DNA of 35,116 nt from Chthoniobacterales bacterium (GTDB lineage Bacteria > Verrucomicrobiota > Verrucomicrobiia > Chthoniobacterales > UBA10450), in the NCBI GenBank assembly GCA_003244145.1, contig QHBM01000086.1, positions 1 through 35,116 of the forward strand. Direction: 5' to 3'. This document shows positions 23,125 to 31,203 of this stretch, piece after piece (positions within the stretch are counted from its first letter, which is position 1; each line of letters opens with the position of its first letter). The position numbers were made by a program, and so were the translations under genes. The notes below the pieces were generated by a model. That model saw nothing but the letters and a program-made list of their open reading frames with translations. It ran no database searches and was not told where the DNA came from.

Positions 23125-23242
23125 CGTTTTAGGTGGTGGCCATACTCACAGCGAGAAAAAAATACGAATCTGATGAAAAATATTTGAACGACCTCCGCAT
23201 AGGCGTTGTCGCCTGCAGTCAGCCCTCCATCGAGAGCGCTCG

Positions 23243-24502
23243 CTAAAGGATAACTCCGACGACCGCTGTCATGAGGTAGCAGGCCAGGATTCCCGCGATC
23301 ATGGCGCGAAATCCCAGGCGCGCGAGATCGTGGCGGCGCTCGGGCGCGAGCGCGCCGATGCCGCCGATCTGGATAGCGATGCTGGAGAAATTCGCGAAAC
23401 CGCACAGCGCATAACTCGCGAGCGTGACCGAGCGCGGATCGACCGCGCCGGGATGCGTCTTTACAAAATTGGAAAGATCGAGGTACCCGACGAATTCATT
23501 CAGCACGATGCGTTCACCCAGGATTCCGCCGATGAATGGGCAATCGTTCCAAGGCACGCCCATGAGCCAGGCGAAGGGCGCGTTCGCCCACCCGAGGGCC
23601 TGCTGGATTGTGAGCGGCGTCGCAATTCCAAAGAAGTGCTGTGGCCAAACGATCAAGCCATTGAGCAGGGCCACGATGGCGACGAACGCGATTAGCATTC
23701 CCATCACGTTGATCGAGAGCATCACGCCCTCACTCGCGCCGGTGCAGATCGCGTCGATGCTGTTCGTGGCGATGCGTTTCGTTTCAAAATGACAACGCTC
23801 GCCCGTTTCGCTCGGTTCGGTTTCGGGAAACATCACCTTAGCGACGAGCAAACCCGCCGGCGCCCCCAGGACCGACGCCGTGAGAATATGGCCCGCGCTC
23901 AATCCCTCCATGCCCGCATAAACGGCCATCACCCCCGTCGCGATGGTGGACATGCCGGTCGCCATCAACGCCATTATCTCGCTCTGCGTCATCTTTGGAA
24001 GGTACGGTTTGATCACGAGCGCGGCTTCCGTTTGGCCGAGGAAAATGTTGCTGGCGCCGGCCAGGCTTTCGCTCCCGCTGGTCCGCATCGTTTTCATCAT
24101 CACCCACGCCACGCCCGCGACGACTTTTTGCAGGACGCCCCAATAATAAAGCAAGGACGAGAGCGACGAGATGAGGATGATGGTCGCCGTGACCGAGATC
24201 GCAAAGACGTAGCCGCCGGTGGGACCAAAAGTTTTGCGCAGCATCTCGCCATCCGCCAGCGGACCGAAGACCATTTTCGCCCCGTCGTAGGCGTAGGTGT
24301 TGAGTTGATCCATCACGACTTGCGCGCCTTGGAACAGCCGCAAACCGATCGGCGTTCTTAAAATAAAAATTGCGAAAACGAATTGCAGAACCACGCCCCA
24401 GATCACAGTGCGCCACGGAAACTGCTTGCGCTTGTTGGACAACAGCCACGCGAAGACCAGCATCGCCACCAGCCCGAGCGCGCTGATCAATCGTAGTTGC
24501 AT
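23243..24502 (-). CDS. CNT-family nucleoside transporter (NupC-like)
   Basis: 419 residues, membrane protein that imports nucleosides with H+ or Na+. About ten hydrophobic segments are seen. The diagnostic motifs are all present: NIFLGQTEAALVIKPYL (the G-Q-T-E-A nucleoside-binding hairpin), MALMATGMSTIATGVMAVYA, LGERIVLNEFVGYLDL (second hairpin, the NEF motif) and YALCGFANFSSIAIQIGGIG. Length is typical. It sits between the receptor and a methyltransferase, all minus strand but with separate spacing, so a shared operon is not clear. Confidence 0.93.
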   Translation of the reverse strand: MQLRLISALGLVAMLVFAWLLSNKRKQFPWRTVIWGVVLQFVFAIFILRTPIGLRLFQGAQVVMDQLNTYAYDGAKMVFGPLADGEMLRKTFGPTGGYVFAISVTATIILISSLSSLLYYWGVLQKVVAGVAWVMMKTMRTSGSESLAGASNIFLGQTEAALVIKPYLPKMTQSEIMALMATGMSTIATGVMAVYAGMEGLSAGHILTASVLGAPAGLLVAKVMFPETEPSETGERCHFETKRIATNSIDAICTGASEGVMLSINVMGMLIAFVAIVALLNGLIVWPQHFFGIATPLTIQQALGWANAPFAWLMGVPWNDCPFIGGILGERIVLNEFVGYLDLSNFVKTHPGAVDPRSVTLASYALCGFANFSSIAIQIGGIGALAPERRHDLARLGFRAMIAGILACYLMTAVVGVIL

Positions 24503-24530
24503 GTCGAAGTTCTCACGGCCGCACGACTCT

Positions 24531-24565
24531 GCCTAAGTCCGGCGCGAGTTGGCGAGCGATTTCCC
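24531..24565. repeat. Dispersed GCGAGCGATTTCC repeat, copy d
   Basis: GCCTAAGTCCGGCGCGAGTT then GGCGAGCGATTTCCC. It lies between the CNT gene start and the methyltransferase stop, far from the cluster of other copies, showing that the family is dispersed. GTTGG and CCAAC at its ends can pair. Confidence 0.5.
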
Positions 24566-24578
24566 AACTTTCAGTCCG

Positions 24579-25559
24579 TCAGACCAAGTCGGTCAGGCTT
24601 TGGTAGAGCGCGCGCCGGACGCGCTTCGCGGCTTTGCCGGTAACTTCGAAAGGCTCTTCCATCAGACGCAGCGCAAACGGAATCAGAGCATCCCTGCGTG
24701 ATGGAAGCTCAATCGCGCCAATGTGGAACGATCTTATTTTCCGAAAAGGCCAGCGATCGAAAAGCCATTCGGCGCCATAAGGCGTATCGCCCTCCGGCGC
24801 CTGGCCGGTTTGTCTTTGATCGCGACCATAGGTTCCCAGTTTGATGTCGTGCAACAAAATCCAGCCGCCGTCTTGGACGTAGGGCTCAAGGCGAAGCACA
24901 TCGAGCAGCGGCCACGGATGGCGGTGATCGGCATCGATGAACGCGAGACCGAACTCGTTGCGCGCTCCCAGCTCGCGAACGAAATCGGATTCCTTCCCCG
25001 TGTGGACCTGCACGGTGGAGACAAGGTCCGGAATCAGCTCGGGAATTTCAAAGCCGGTCGCGCGCGTTTCGTCGATCAGGCAGCGAGTCTGAACATCGAT
25101 CGTCTCCACGGTGATCCCGTTCCGGCCTGAGGGCAGGCCGGCTCCATCATGTTGGCGATGGATGGCGGCGGCGATAATGGCCGCGGAGAAACCAGTCAGA
25201 GTTCCGATTTCGACGACGCGACGCGGCGCCAGAATGCTGACCAAGGCTGTGAGGAAAAAATAATCGCGCGACCCGATTCCTCCTGGATGCCGAATGTCGT
25301 CGCGGTCCACCATGGCATGGAGAAAATCCATTTCGCCCGGCGCAGGAACCTTCCCTTCATACCCCAACTCCGTGGCGAGGATCCTGTACTTGGTCTCAAA
25401 TTGCTCGAAAGATTTGAATTCGCCGATGTCGAAGCAATCGCCCGTCGCATCAGGCGCTGGCTGAGCTAGCGCGCGGCGCAGTTTCCGGACGACTTCGAAT
25501 CGGCGGCCGTGAGGCGCATCCCGAAAAGCCGCGAGCAAAAGCGAAAGGGAAATTTTCAA
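24579..25559 (-). CDS. Class I SAM-dependent methyltransferase
   Basis: 326 residues. The SAM-binding loop is RRVVEIGTLTGFSAAIIAAA (about residues 112-131). The acidic loop after strand 2 is ITVETIDVQTR, and FGLAFIDADHRHPWPLLDVL marks strand 4 with its Asp-rich loop, as in Methyltransf_24 / cephalosporin-hydroxylase-like enzymes. The first 90 residues are helical and may bind a partner. Such enzymes often act on sugars or O-antigen parts; the substrate is not decided here. A piece resembling its C-terminal end occurs at 17628-17708. It ends 76 bp before the transporter gene start. Confidence 0.85.
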   Translation of the reverse strand: MKISLSLLLAAFRDAPHGRRFEVVRKLRRALAQPAPDATGDCFDIGEFKSFEQFETKYRILATELGYEGKVPAPGEMDFLHAMVDRDDIRHPGGIGSRDYFFLTALVSILAPRRVVEIGTLTGFSAAIIAAAIHRQHDGAGLPSGRNGITVETIDVQTRCLIDETRATGFEIPELIPDLVSTVQVHTGKESDFVRELGARNEFGLAFIDADHRHPWPLLDVLRLEPYVQDGGWILLHDIKLGTYGRDQRQTGQAPEGDTPYGAEWLFDRWPFRKIRSFHIGAIELPSRRDALIPFALRLMEEPFEVTGKAAKRVRRALYQSLTDLV

Positions 25560-25711
25560 TCTAGGGTCAAACGTCGGCGCCTGACTGACCAGACCTAACG
25601 AGCAAACCAGGCGGAGTTACGAAAGGCATTAACTTATCCTGGCAACCTCGACAATGTTCATTGCTTCACCGGGCCGGACTTGGTAGAAGGCATTTAATTA
25701 AGAACCCAATC

Positions 25712-26167
25712 ATGAAAAACAAATTACTACTCACCTCCTGCCTTGCGGCCCTCATTTGCAGCACGGCGTTTGCAACTTCCCCTGCCCCGATGAAGAAGGC
25801 CCCGCCCGCTCCCTCGCCGAAGGCCACCGCTTCTCCCGCGGCGACAACCGTCACCGACACCCGCGCCATTCCCTTCCACGGGATGATTTCCGCCGTGGAT
25901 CAAAAGGCGAAGACCTTCACGATTGCCGGGAAGGAAAGTTCACGCGTCTTCAAAATCACCGATAAAACCGTCCTCACGAAAGGCAGCGCCAAGGCTACGA
26001 TGAAAGATGTCGTCGCGAACGAAGAAGTCCGCGGCTCCTACTGGAAAGCCGCCGACGGAAGTCTCGAAGCGAAGACCGTGAAGCTGGGACCAGCGACAGA
26101 CGCGGAAAAAACAAAGGCCCCGAAGCCGTCCGCCTCCGCCAGCCCAGCGGCCTCGCCCAAGCCTTAG
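25712..26167 (+). CDS. Secreted protein with DUF5666-like domain
   Basis: 151 residues from the ATG at 25712, preferred over an in-frame ATG 51 bases upstream since the signal peptide (LLLTSCLAALICSTAFA) starts here. A Pro/Lys/Ala linker comes next, then a domain of about 80 residues (PFHGMISAVDQKAKTFTIAG, RVFKITDKTVLTKGSAKATM, NEEVRGSYWKAADGSLEAKT). It closes with another Pro/Ser/Ala tail. The domain has the small OB-like pattern also seen in the gene at 5810-6130. It is likely periplasmic or surface-bound, perhaps binding the cell wall; no function is known. Confidence 0.75.
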   Translation: MKNKLLLTSCLAALICSTAFATSPAPMKKAPPAPSPKATASPAATTVTDTRAIPFHGMISAVDQKAKTFTIAGKESSRVFKITDKTVLTKGSAKATMKDVVANEEVRGSYWKAADGSLEAKTVKLGPATDAEKTKAPKPSASASPAASPKP

Positions 26168-26186
26168 CTGGCGGCTCCCACGACTG

Positions 26187-26273
26187 TTATTTTTTCTGCG
26201 AGGCTTTGAGCGCGGTTCGCAAGTCCGCGACGAAGAGCTTGTACTCGCGCTCACGCGATTCTAGTGAATCTCG
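26187..26273 (-). pseudogene. Orphan end of a coding frame
   Basis: Between TAA 26276-26274 and TAA 26189-26187 the minus strand reads RDSLESREREYKLFVADLRT then ALKASQKK. This is strongly helix-like, but there is no start codon. It may be the last 28 residues of a deleted gene; it could also be chance. Confidence 0.25.
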
Positions 26274-26341
26274 TTAAATTCTCACCCTTCCCTTCCCTCG
26301 GGAGTCACACACATCAAGGCGGAGCCTGCCCCATTAAACGA

Positions 26342-26367
26342 AGCTGCCGCCCATCACGGCGGCAGCT
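26342..26367 (-). terminator. Hairpin past the 26393 gene
   Basis: AGCTGCCGCC (26342-26351) pairs perfectly with GGCGGCAGCT (26358-26367). On the minus strand it lies 26 bp after the stop of the NTF2-like gene and is followed by TCGTTTAAT, a weak T-run. Confidence 0.6.
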
Positions 26368-26392
26368 CCAAGGGTCAAACTAGAAACCGCCG

Positions 26393-26833
26393 CTATTTCT
26401 TTTCCTTTTCGACTTTGGTGAGCTGCGAATAGGTCGCCTGCCACTTGCCGGCTTTCTTTTCGAAGCAATCTATTCCCCGAAAATCTCCGGAGAATTCTTT
26501 GCCATCGTCGCTGCCGTTCATCTTGAGCATCGCGGTCACGCAAGCGTAGTTGTCGCCCATTGACATGACTTTCGTGTCGCTCATGGAGGCACTCTTCAGA
26601 ATAAACGTTTTGTCCGTGACGGCTTTAACGTCCTGAGCTTTGGTCGTGACCGTGCCGTCCGGTTCGACCACGGTATAATCGTCCGCCTCGAGATTTTTGA
26701 TGAAGGCCGCATCGCCTTTCATGTAGGCATCGAGCCACTGCTGCTCGATCGCTTTCAGTTCTGTCTCGGCCGAACCAAACGCCGTCGCCGCCAGGCCGGC
26801 AACTGTAAGAAATGTGATAAGAGATTTTTTCAT
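26393..26833 (-). CDS. Secreted NTF2-like (DUF4440) protein
   Basis: 146 residues. A signal peptide (SLITFLTVAGLAATAFG) is followed by a DUF4440/SnoaL-like fold: ELKAIEQQWLDAYMKGDAAF, IKNLEADDYTVVEPDGTVTT, KAQDVKAV, then YACVTAMLKMNGSDDGKEFS and CFEKKAGKWQATYSQLTKV. This is nearly the whole family pattern (W...a...D...l...d-dy...dG-v-t-k...W). Family members bind small ligands or act as simple enzymes. It is divergent to the gene at 26929, 95 bp away. Confidence 0.85.
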   Translation of the reverse strand: MKKSLITFLTVAGLAATAFGSAETELKAIEQQWLDAYMKGDAAFIKNLEADDYTVVEPDGTVTTKAQDVKAVTDKTFILKSASMSDTKVMSMGDNYACVTAMLKMNGSDDGKEFSGDFRGIDCFEKKAGKWQATYSQLTKVEKEKK

Positions 26834-26928
26834 AGGCGGCGATTCTGGTTTGACAGATTACGCGAGTCAATCCACAACTGTCCCCCACCCTTTTCGCTTT
26901 TTTGCAGCGGGATTCGCGGGCAAACACC

Positions 26929-27321
26929 ATGGAGGAACCACGCGATTATCAGCTCGTTTCCGCGGATCAAACCGCGTTGAAAAAGGAGCTGGCTAAGCCG
27001 GACGCCGGGGCAACCCCTTTCAAGGTGGTCGTCGATCCGGAAATGCGCGTAAAGCTCCGGCGCGCCTTGATCGAGCTGATCGATTATCACGACGAAGCGC
27101 TGGCGGAACACTTCGCCGAAGGAAAGCTGGCACTCGAATCGTACAAAGAATACATCGAGCTTTTCGCGCGCAGTCTGAAGGAAACGATGGAGAGCCGGGA
27201 AGGCGTTTCTTATTTGCTGCGGGCGGTCGGGTTCGATGTTCCGCCGGAGGAGATCAATCTCCATCCCGATCTGCGCTGGAAACGCGGCAAGCCGGGCGCA
27301 TTCGGTTCTAGCCTCCTCTAG
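26929..27321 (+). CDS. Conserved-looking cytoplasmic protein, function unknown
   Basis: 130 residues from the ATG at 26929; the frame is open nine codons further upstream but those residues look random. The sequence is charged and helical with no signal or membrane part (VVDPEMRVKLRRALIELIDY, HDEALAEHFAEGKLALESYK, EYIELFARSLKETMESREG). It ends with a short tail carrying LHPDLRWKRGKPGAFGSSLL. No family was recognised. The charged N-terminal part might be a four-helix unit. The response-regulator gene follows 77 bp later in the same direction, so they may be linked. Confidence 0.65.
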   Translation: MEEPRDYQLVSADQTALKKELAKPDAGATPFKVVVDPEMRVKLRRALIELIDYHDEALAEHFAEGKLALESYKEYIELFARSLKETMESREGVSYLLRAVGFDVPPEEINLHPDLRWKRGKPGAFGSSLL

Positions 27322-27398
27322 CTTTTGGCCGGGTTCGGGCCATTGCGGAAAACTCTTGGTTTCAGGCAGATCGGCTGACAGAATCCCGCGCAAACGCC

Positions 27399-28727
27399 AT
27401 GCCGACGGTTTTACTCATTGAAGATGACGTCGAGAGCCGCAGACGGCTGGCGCGTCTCTTCGCGCGCCATGGCTGGGATGTGATCGAAGCGTTGGAGGGC
27501 AAGGCTGGAATTGAATTGGCCTTTGCCAAACGGCCCGATGCGATCGTTTGCGATCTGCTGCTCCCAAAGATGAGCGGGCTGCAAGTCTGCCGCGCGATCC
27601 GGGAGAAACTGGACCTGACCAGGATCATCATCATTGCCGGACGGCGCTACAATATCGATCGCGAAGCGGTCCTGGAAGCGGGCGGCGATGGTTACTTCGT
27701 CAAGCCGTTGAAATGGGAAAAGCTCGCTGCGGCCATCAAACGTCCGCGGCGCCGCGCCGGAAAACTGGCCGGACGCCAATCGACGACGCTCAAATTTCAT
27801 CCGCCATCGACGCGCATAAAATTCTGGGGCGTACGCGGGTCGATTCCGGTGCCGGGTCATACCACCATCGGTTACGGCGGAAATACAACCTGTGTCGAAG
27901 TCCGCACCAACGGCGACATCATCATCCTGGATGCTGGCTCCGGGATTCGCGAACTGGGGCTCGCGCTCAATCAGGAATTTGGCAGCGCTCCGATCAATCT
28001 GACGCTCCTCCTCACGCACACGCACTGGGACCACATCCAGGGACTTCCGTTTTTTCTGCCCGCCTACCAGGCCAAGAACACGATTCGCGTTTTGGGCTAT
28101 CAGGGTGCGCGCGAGGGTCTCGCGACGATTCTCGCCGCGCAAATGGAATTGCCCTTCTTTCCGGTGAGCTGGAAGGACTTGCCCGGCACGATCAAGATCC
28201 AGGAGCTGAAGAAGATGAATTTCTCGATCGGCAACGTCCGGGTTCACTCGAGATTTTTGAATCATCCGGGCGTCTGCGCCGGTTATCGGCTTTTTACCAA
28301 GGAAGGTTCGATTGCTTTTCTTCCGGACAACGAACCGTTCGAGCCCTTGCAGCTAAAACTGGCGGAGCGCGATGGAGTTCACGCGGATCGGGCCCGCGCC
28401 AAGGCGGTCGTGCAACGATCGAAACTGGTCGAATTCCTCAAGGACGCCGACGTGCTGATTCTGGACTCCCAATACACCGACGAGAAATATCAGGAGCACA
28501 TCGGCTGGGGGCACGGCGCCTTAAGCCGCGTGGTTTCTTTGGCCCTCGAAGCCCGGGCGAAAAAATTGTTTTTGTTTCACCACGATCCCGCGCACGACGA
28601 TCGCCAAATCGACGAAATGCTGGAGCGCGCCCGCCTGCTGGTCGTGGAAAGCGGCCGGTCTCTCGAAGTGGAAGCCGCGCGAGAAGGCGCCGAAATCTGG
28701 TTGAGCGGATCGGCGCCTGCCCGATAG
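27399..28727 (+). CDS. Response-regulator receiver fused to a metallo-beta-lactamase-fold hydrolase
   Basis: 442 residues. Residues 1-118 are a receiver domain: acidic pocket E8-D9-D10, phosphorylated Asp D52 (VCDLLLPKMSG) and Lys K102 (FVKPL). The switch Thr/Ser is Ala80. A short basic linker (RRRAGKLAGR) leads to the hydrolase (about 135-420), with the opening words KFWGVRGSIPVPGHTTIGYG and GNTTCVEV, then LDAGSGIREL, and the zinc motif H207-T-H-W-D-H212. Later His residues are FLNHPGV, and a HHDPAHDD segment close to the end. The class of KFWGVRGSxPxPG hydrolases is widespread and of unclear substrate. The fusion suggests that phosphorylation controls its activity. No sensor kinase is adjacent. 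Confidence 0.9.
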   Translation: MPTVLLIEDDVESRRRLARLFARHGWDVIEALEGKAGIELAFAKRPDAIVCDLLLPKMSGLQVCRAIREKLDLTRIIIIAGRRYNIDREAVLEAGGDGYFVKPLKWEKLAAAIKRPRRRAGKLAGRQSTTLKFHPPSTRIKFWGVRGSIPVPGHTTIGYGGNTTCVEVRTNGDIIILDAGSGIRELGLALNQEFGSAPINLTLLLTHTHWDHIQGLPFFLPAYQAKNTIRVLGYQGAREGLATILAAQMELPFFPVSWKDLPGTIKIQELKKMNFSIGNVRVHSRFLNHPGVCAGYRLFTKEGSIAFLPDNEPFEPLQLKLAERDGVHADRARAKAVVQRSKLVEFLKDADVLILDSQYTDEKYQEHIGWGHGALSRVVSLALEARAKKLFLFHHDPAHDDRQIDEMLERARLLVVESGRSLEVEAAREGAEIWLSGSAPAR

Positions 28728-28783
28728 TTCATCCACTTGCGGCGCGAGCCAAGCGCGTCTTAGCTCATTCGCTCCGCGATTGA

Positions 28784-28854
28784 TGCCTCGTAGTGTAATG
28801 GTAGCACCAGAGATTCTGGATCTCTTTGTCAAGGTTCGAATCCTTGCGAGGCAG
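28784..28854 (+). tRNA. tRNA-Gln, anticodon CTG
   Basis: Seven-base acceptor stem TGCCTCG / CGAGGCA. The anticodon stem AGAGA / TCTCT encloses the loop TTCTGGA, with CTG at 28816-28818 reading the Gln codon CAG. The T-arm is CAAGG-TTCGAAT-CCTTG. The discriminator base is G. CCA is not encoded (GCT follows), so it must be added by the CCA-adding enzyme. It lies 56 bp past the response-regulator fusion and stands alone. Confidence 0.93.
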
Positions 28855-28909
28855 CTACCTGATCAAGGATGAAGGATGAAGGCGGAGGGATGAAAACCGC
28901 AGAATACGG

Positions 28910-29338
28910 TCACGGCAGATTCAATGCGCGCCGCACCGGAATCGTTAGTTGTCCGTTCACGCGCTGGGTGTGGTTTTTCTGCAAGCGCGCGATCGCATCA
29001 CTCACGTTTTCAGACATGATCCCGTCGATCGGGCCGCAGTAATATCCGCGATTCCGCAACACGACCTGAAGGGCGCCAACGTAAGCCGGATCAGCCAATA
29101 ACTCGTGCCGCGACTTGAAATAGAAATACCAGCGCGAACCGGCGCGATGCGCAAAGTCTGTCGGATACAAAGTGGGACTTTGATGCAGCACGCCCCACTC
29201 ATCGCGCGGCGCCAGCGGATCGGTGGAGTGAAACAACGGGTGATCATCCGAGGCACGCGCCTTGTCGCAAAATCCGAGCAACACCGTTACGAGCAAAATG
29301 GTAACCAACTTCGCGCACATGCGACCAAAATAGATCAC
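28910..29338 (-). CDS. Secreted peptidoglycan-binding-domain protein
   Basis: 142 residues. Signal peptide (KLVTILLVTVLLGFCDKARA); an alternative start is the ATG at 29320. After about 60 residues of unknown kind comes a peptidoglycan-binding domain of the PG_binding_1 type, with YVGALQVVLRNRGYYCGPID, GIMSENVSDAIARLQKNHTQ, then RVNGQLTIPVRRALNL. This carries the family pattern (v..lQ..L...GyY.GpiDG..g..t..Ai..fQ). Such domains anchor proteins to the cell wall. It runs toward the tRNA gene, which is on the other strand. Confidence 0.85.
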   Translation of the reverse strand: MIYFGRMCAKLVTILLVTVLLGFCDKARASDDHPLFHSTDPLAPRDEWGVLHQSPTLYPTDFAHRAGSRWYFYFKSRHELLADPAYVGALQVVLRNRGYYCGPIDGIMSENVSDAIARLQKNHTQRVNGQLTIPVRRALNLP

Positions 29339-29383
29339 AGCCGGCGCACGAGCGAGCGCAAAAAAAGGCAGCCAGCAGCCAGC

Positions 29384-29935
29384 TCAATTCAGACGCGTTT
29401 GCGCGTAACAGTAGCAGTCGCGAGGAATGTCGGAGACGTTGGGGTGGAGCGACCATTTTCCCAGGACGCCCTCGCGCACGAAACCCGTTTTTTCCAGGAC
29501 GCGGGCGGAAGCTGGATTCTCGACATCACACACCGCCCAGACCCGAAACACCGAGGGATCTTCGAAAGCCCAGCGAACAACGGCTGCAACCGCCTCGGAC
29601 ATCAAACCGCGGCCCCAGTGGGAGCGAGCCAGGAGGTAACCGAGGTTGATTCCATTCTGGTCCTTTCGCACTGCGATCGAGCCCACGAGCTCGCCTGTGT
29701 CGCGCGCAAAAATCAACCAGCAAAATTGCGTGCCCGAGTTCCAGCCGTTGAGGAATTTTTCGACCGCGTCCTGCGCATCCCGAACGCCGGTATGCGGCCG
29801 CCACATCAGGTAACGGGTCACCTCCGCGTCCTGTCCGTAGCTCTGGAAAATCAGCGCCGCATCATCCGGCCGGGGCTTGCGCAGAAGCAGTCTCGGCGTT
29901 TCCAGCGAATCGGGAGGCATCATCCGATCATGCAT
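29384..29935 (-). CDS. GNAT-family acetyltransferase (RimJ-like)
   Basis: 183 residues from the ATG at 29935, which overlaps the tadA stop by eight bases; ATGs at 29923 and 29920 are also possible. The fold is clear: LETPRLLLRKPRPDDAALIF at the start, CWLIFARDTGELVGSIAVRK (strands 2-4), then LGYLLARSHWGRGLMSEAVA with the acetyl-CoA loop R-x-x-G-x-G/A seen as HWGRGLMS, and VENPASARVLEKTGFVREGV at the end. Relatives acetylate N-terminal residues of ribosomal proteins or small molecules. The close packing with tadA suggests one transcript. Confidence 0.88.
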   Translation of the reverse strand: MHDRMMPPDSLETPRLLLRKPRPDDAALIFQSYGQDAEVTRYLMWRPHTGVRDAQDAVEKFLNGWNSGTQFCWLIFARDTGELVGSIAVRKDQNGINLGYLLARSHWGRGLMSEAVAAVVRWAFEDPSVFRVWAVCDVENPASARVLEKTGFVREGVLGKWSLHPNVSDIPRDCYCYAQTRLN

Positions 29936-30416
29936 CAGGGGCGTTTTCTCGCCGCCTGGCTTTAAAGAATGTTTGGAGAAGATTGGCGCACTCTTCCCGA
30001 AGGACGCCCGACACAATTTCGCACCGGTGATTCAGCCCAGGCATTTGCAGCAAATTGATCGCGCCGCCCGCCGCGCCGCTGCGTTCATCCGCGCATCCGA
30101 AAATCACCCGCCGCATCCGCACGTGGACCAAAGCGCCGGCGCACATCGCGCACGGTTCTTTCGTGACATAAAGATCGCAGTCGTTCAACCGCCAGTCGCC
30201 CACCGCGGCTTCGGCCTCGGTTATCGCCAGCATTTCCGCATGCGCGGTCGCGTCCTTCAGCAACTCCACTTGATTGAAGGCCCGCGCGATAATTCTTCCG
30301 CCTCGCACCACCACGGCACCCACCGGCACCTCCTCCTTTTCGAATGCCTTGGCCGCCAGTCGCAACGCATCGCGCATGAATGAAGCGTCGCTCAGCTGAT
30401 CGATAAGATTGTCCAT
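29928..30416 (-). CDS. tadA: tRNA-specific adenosine deaminase
   Basis: 162 residues. It converts adenosine to inosine at the wobble position (A34) of tRNA-Arg(ACG), needed to read CGN codons. The deaminase signature is complete: H59-A-E61 (TAHAEMLAI) and P88-C89-A-M-C92, giving the zinc ligands His, Cys, Cys and the proton-shuttling Glu. The VPVGAVVVRGGRIIARAFNQ start and MRRVIFGCADERSGAAGG middle are typical. The last 15 residues are basic (KARRRENAPDA). The end overlaps the acetyltransferase gene. Confidence 0.95.
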   Translation of the reverse strand: MDNLIDQLSDASFMRDALRLAAKAFEKEEVPVGAVVVRGGRIIARAFNQVELLKDATAHAEMLAITEAEAAVGDWRLNDCDLYVTKEPCAMCAGALVHVRMRRVIFGCADERSGAAGGAINLLQMPGLNHRCEIVSGVLREECANLLQTFFKARRRENAPDA

Positions 30417-30498
30417 ATTGAAATCGGTTGCCTAACGAGCGCGCGCGCTGCGGTCGAATACGTCCGCGCACCGCAATCCAGGCGAATCAATTATAGCC

Positions 30499-31146
30499 AT
30501 GAAAACGATCTCCATCATTCTCCTTACCTGTTTCTTGTCCTTCAGCGCCGCGACCGCCGCCACGGAACAGGAAGTTGTTAATCAATCGGCCTCCATCCTG
30601 CGAGACTTTCGCAGAATGCCGGAACGAGGCATTCCTCGAAGCGTCCTGCGCAACGCTCGCGGGCTCGCCGTCCTAACCGTAGTAAAAGTTGGTTTCGGCA
30701 TCAGTGGCAAGGGCGGCCAGGGCGTGGTGGTCGCTCGCACCGGGCGCGGCTGGTCGGGTCCATCCTTCGTCGGAACGGGAGGCGTCGGCTGGGGCCCGCA
30801 GATCGGCGCGCAAATTACAGAGTTTGTCTTTGTTCTCAATACCAGCGGAGCCGTTCGCGCGTTTTCCAAGGACGGCAACGTCACTATCGGCGCCGATGCC
30901 AGCGCCGCTGCCGGGCCGGTGGGTCGCGACGTGCAGGCGTCGATTACGCCGACCGCTGCGATTTACACCTACAGCCGAAGCAAAGGTCTTTTCGCAGGCG
31001 CATCGCTGGAAGGCGCCGTGATCGCGACGCAGAAAACGGCGAACGCGCGTTACTATGGCCGTCCGGTGCGCGCGAGAGAGATCCTCAACGGCAGCGTCGC
31101 CTCTCCGGCAAAGGCGAATGTCCTTCACGCCGCCCTGGGCCGCTGA
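30499..31146 (+). CDS. SYLF-domain lipid-binding protein, secreted
   Basis: 215 residues. Signal peptide (TISIILLTCFLSFSAATAA), then the SYLF/Ysc84 domain over nearly the whole rest. It begins with a helix (QEVVNQSASILRDFRRMPER), followed by GIPRSVLRNARGLAVLTVVK and then the glycine-rich core VGFGISGKGGQGVVVARTGR. GWSGPSFVGTGGVGWGPQIG and ITEFVFVLNTSGAVRAF follow, ending with TYSRSKGLFAGASLEGAVIA. This is the Y/F-S-x-S-k-G-l-f-a-G-x-S-l-e-G motif. The domain binds phosphoinositides in eukaryotes and probably lipid in bacteria. It is divergent to tadA, 82 bp away. Confidence 0.9.
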   Translation: MKTISIILLTCFLSFSAATAATEQEVVNQSASILRDFRRMPERGIPRSVLRNARGLAVLTVVKVGFGISGKGGQGVVVARTGRGWSGPSFVGTGGVGWGPQIGAQITEFVFVLNTSGAVRAFSKDGNVTIGADASAAAGPVGRDVQASITPTAAIYTYSRSKGLFAGASLEGAVIATQKTANARYYGRPVRAREILNGSVASPAKANVLHAALGR

Positions 31147-31203
31147 CCGCTCCGCGGACAATTTGCTTTACAACGCAGCGCGGACTTCGGCACGTTCAGC
31201 AAC

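Noticed and set aside
25592-25640. ACCTAACGAGC as a further attC-like start
   Set aside because: No GTTRRRY partner or palindromic arms within range; similar isolated words also occur near 19912 and 30431.
27548-28783. 411-residue plus-strand frame
   Set aside because: Overlaps the receiver/hydrolase fusion in another frame; that gene's motifs are unambiguous.
28855-28909. Direct repeat GGATGAA beside the tRNA as a possible attachment site
   Set aside because: The copies are short and adjacent, and there is no integrase or second copy of the tRNA end in the window.
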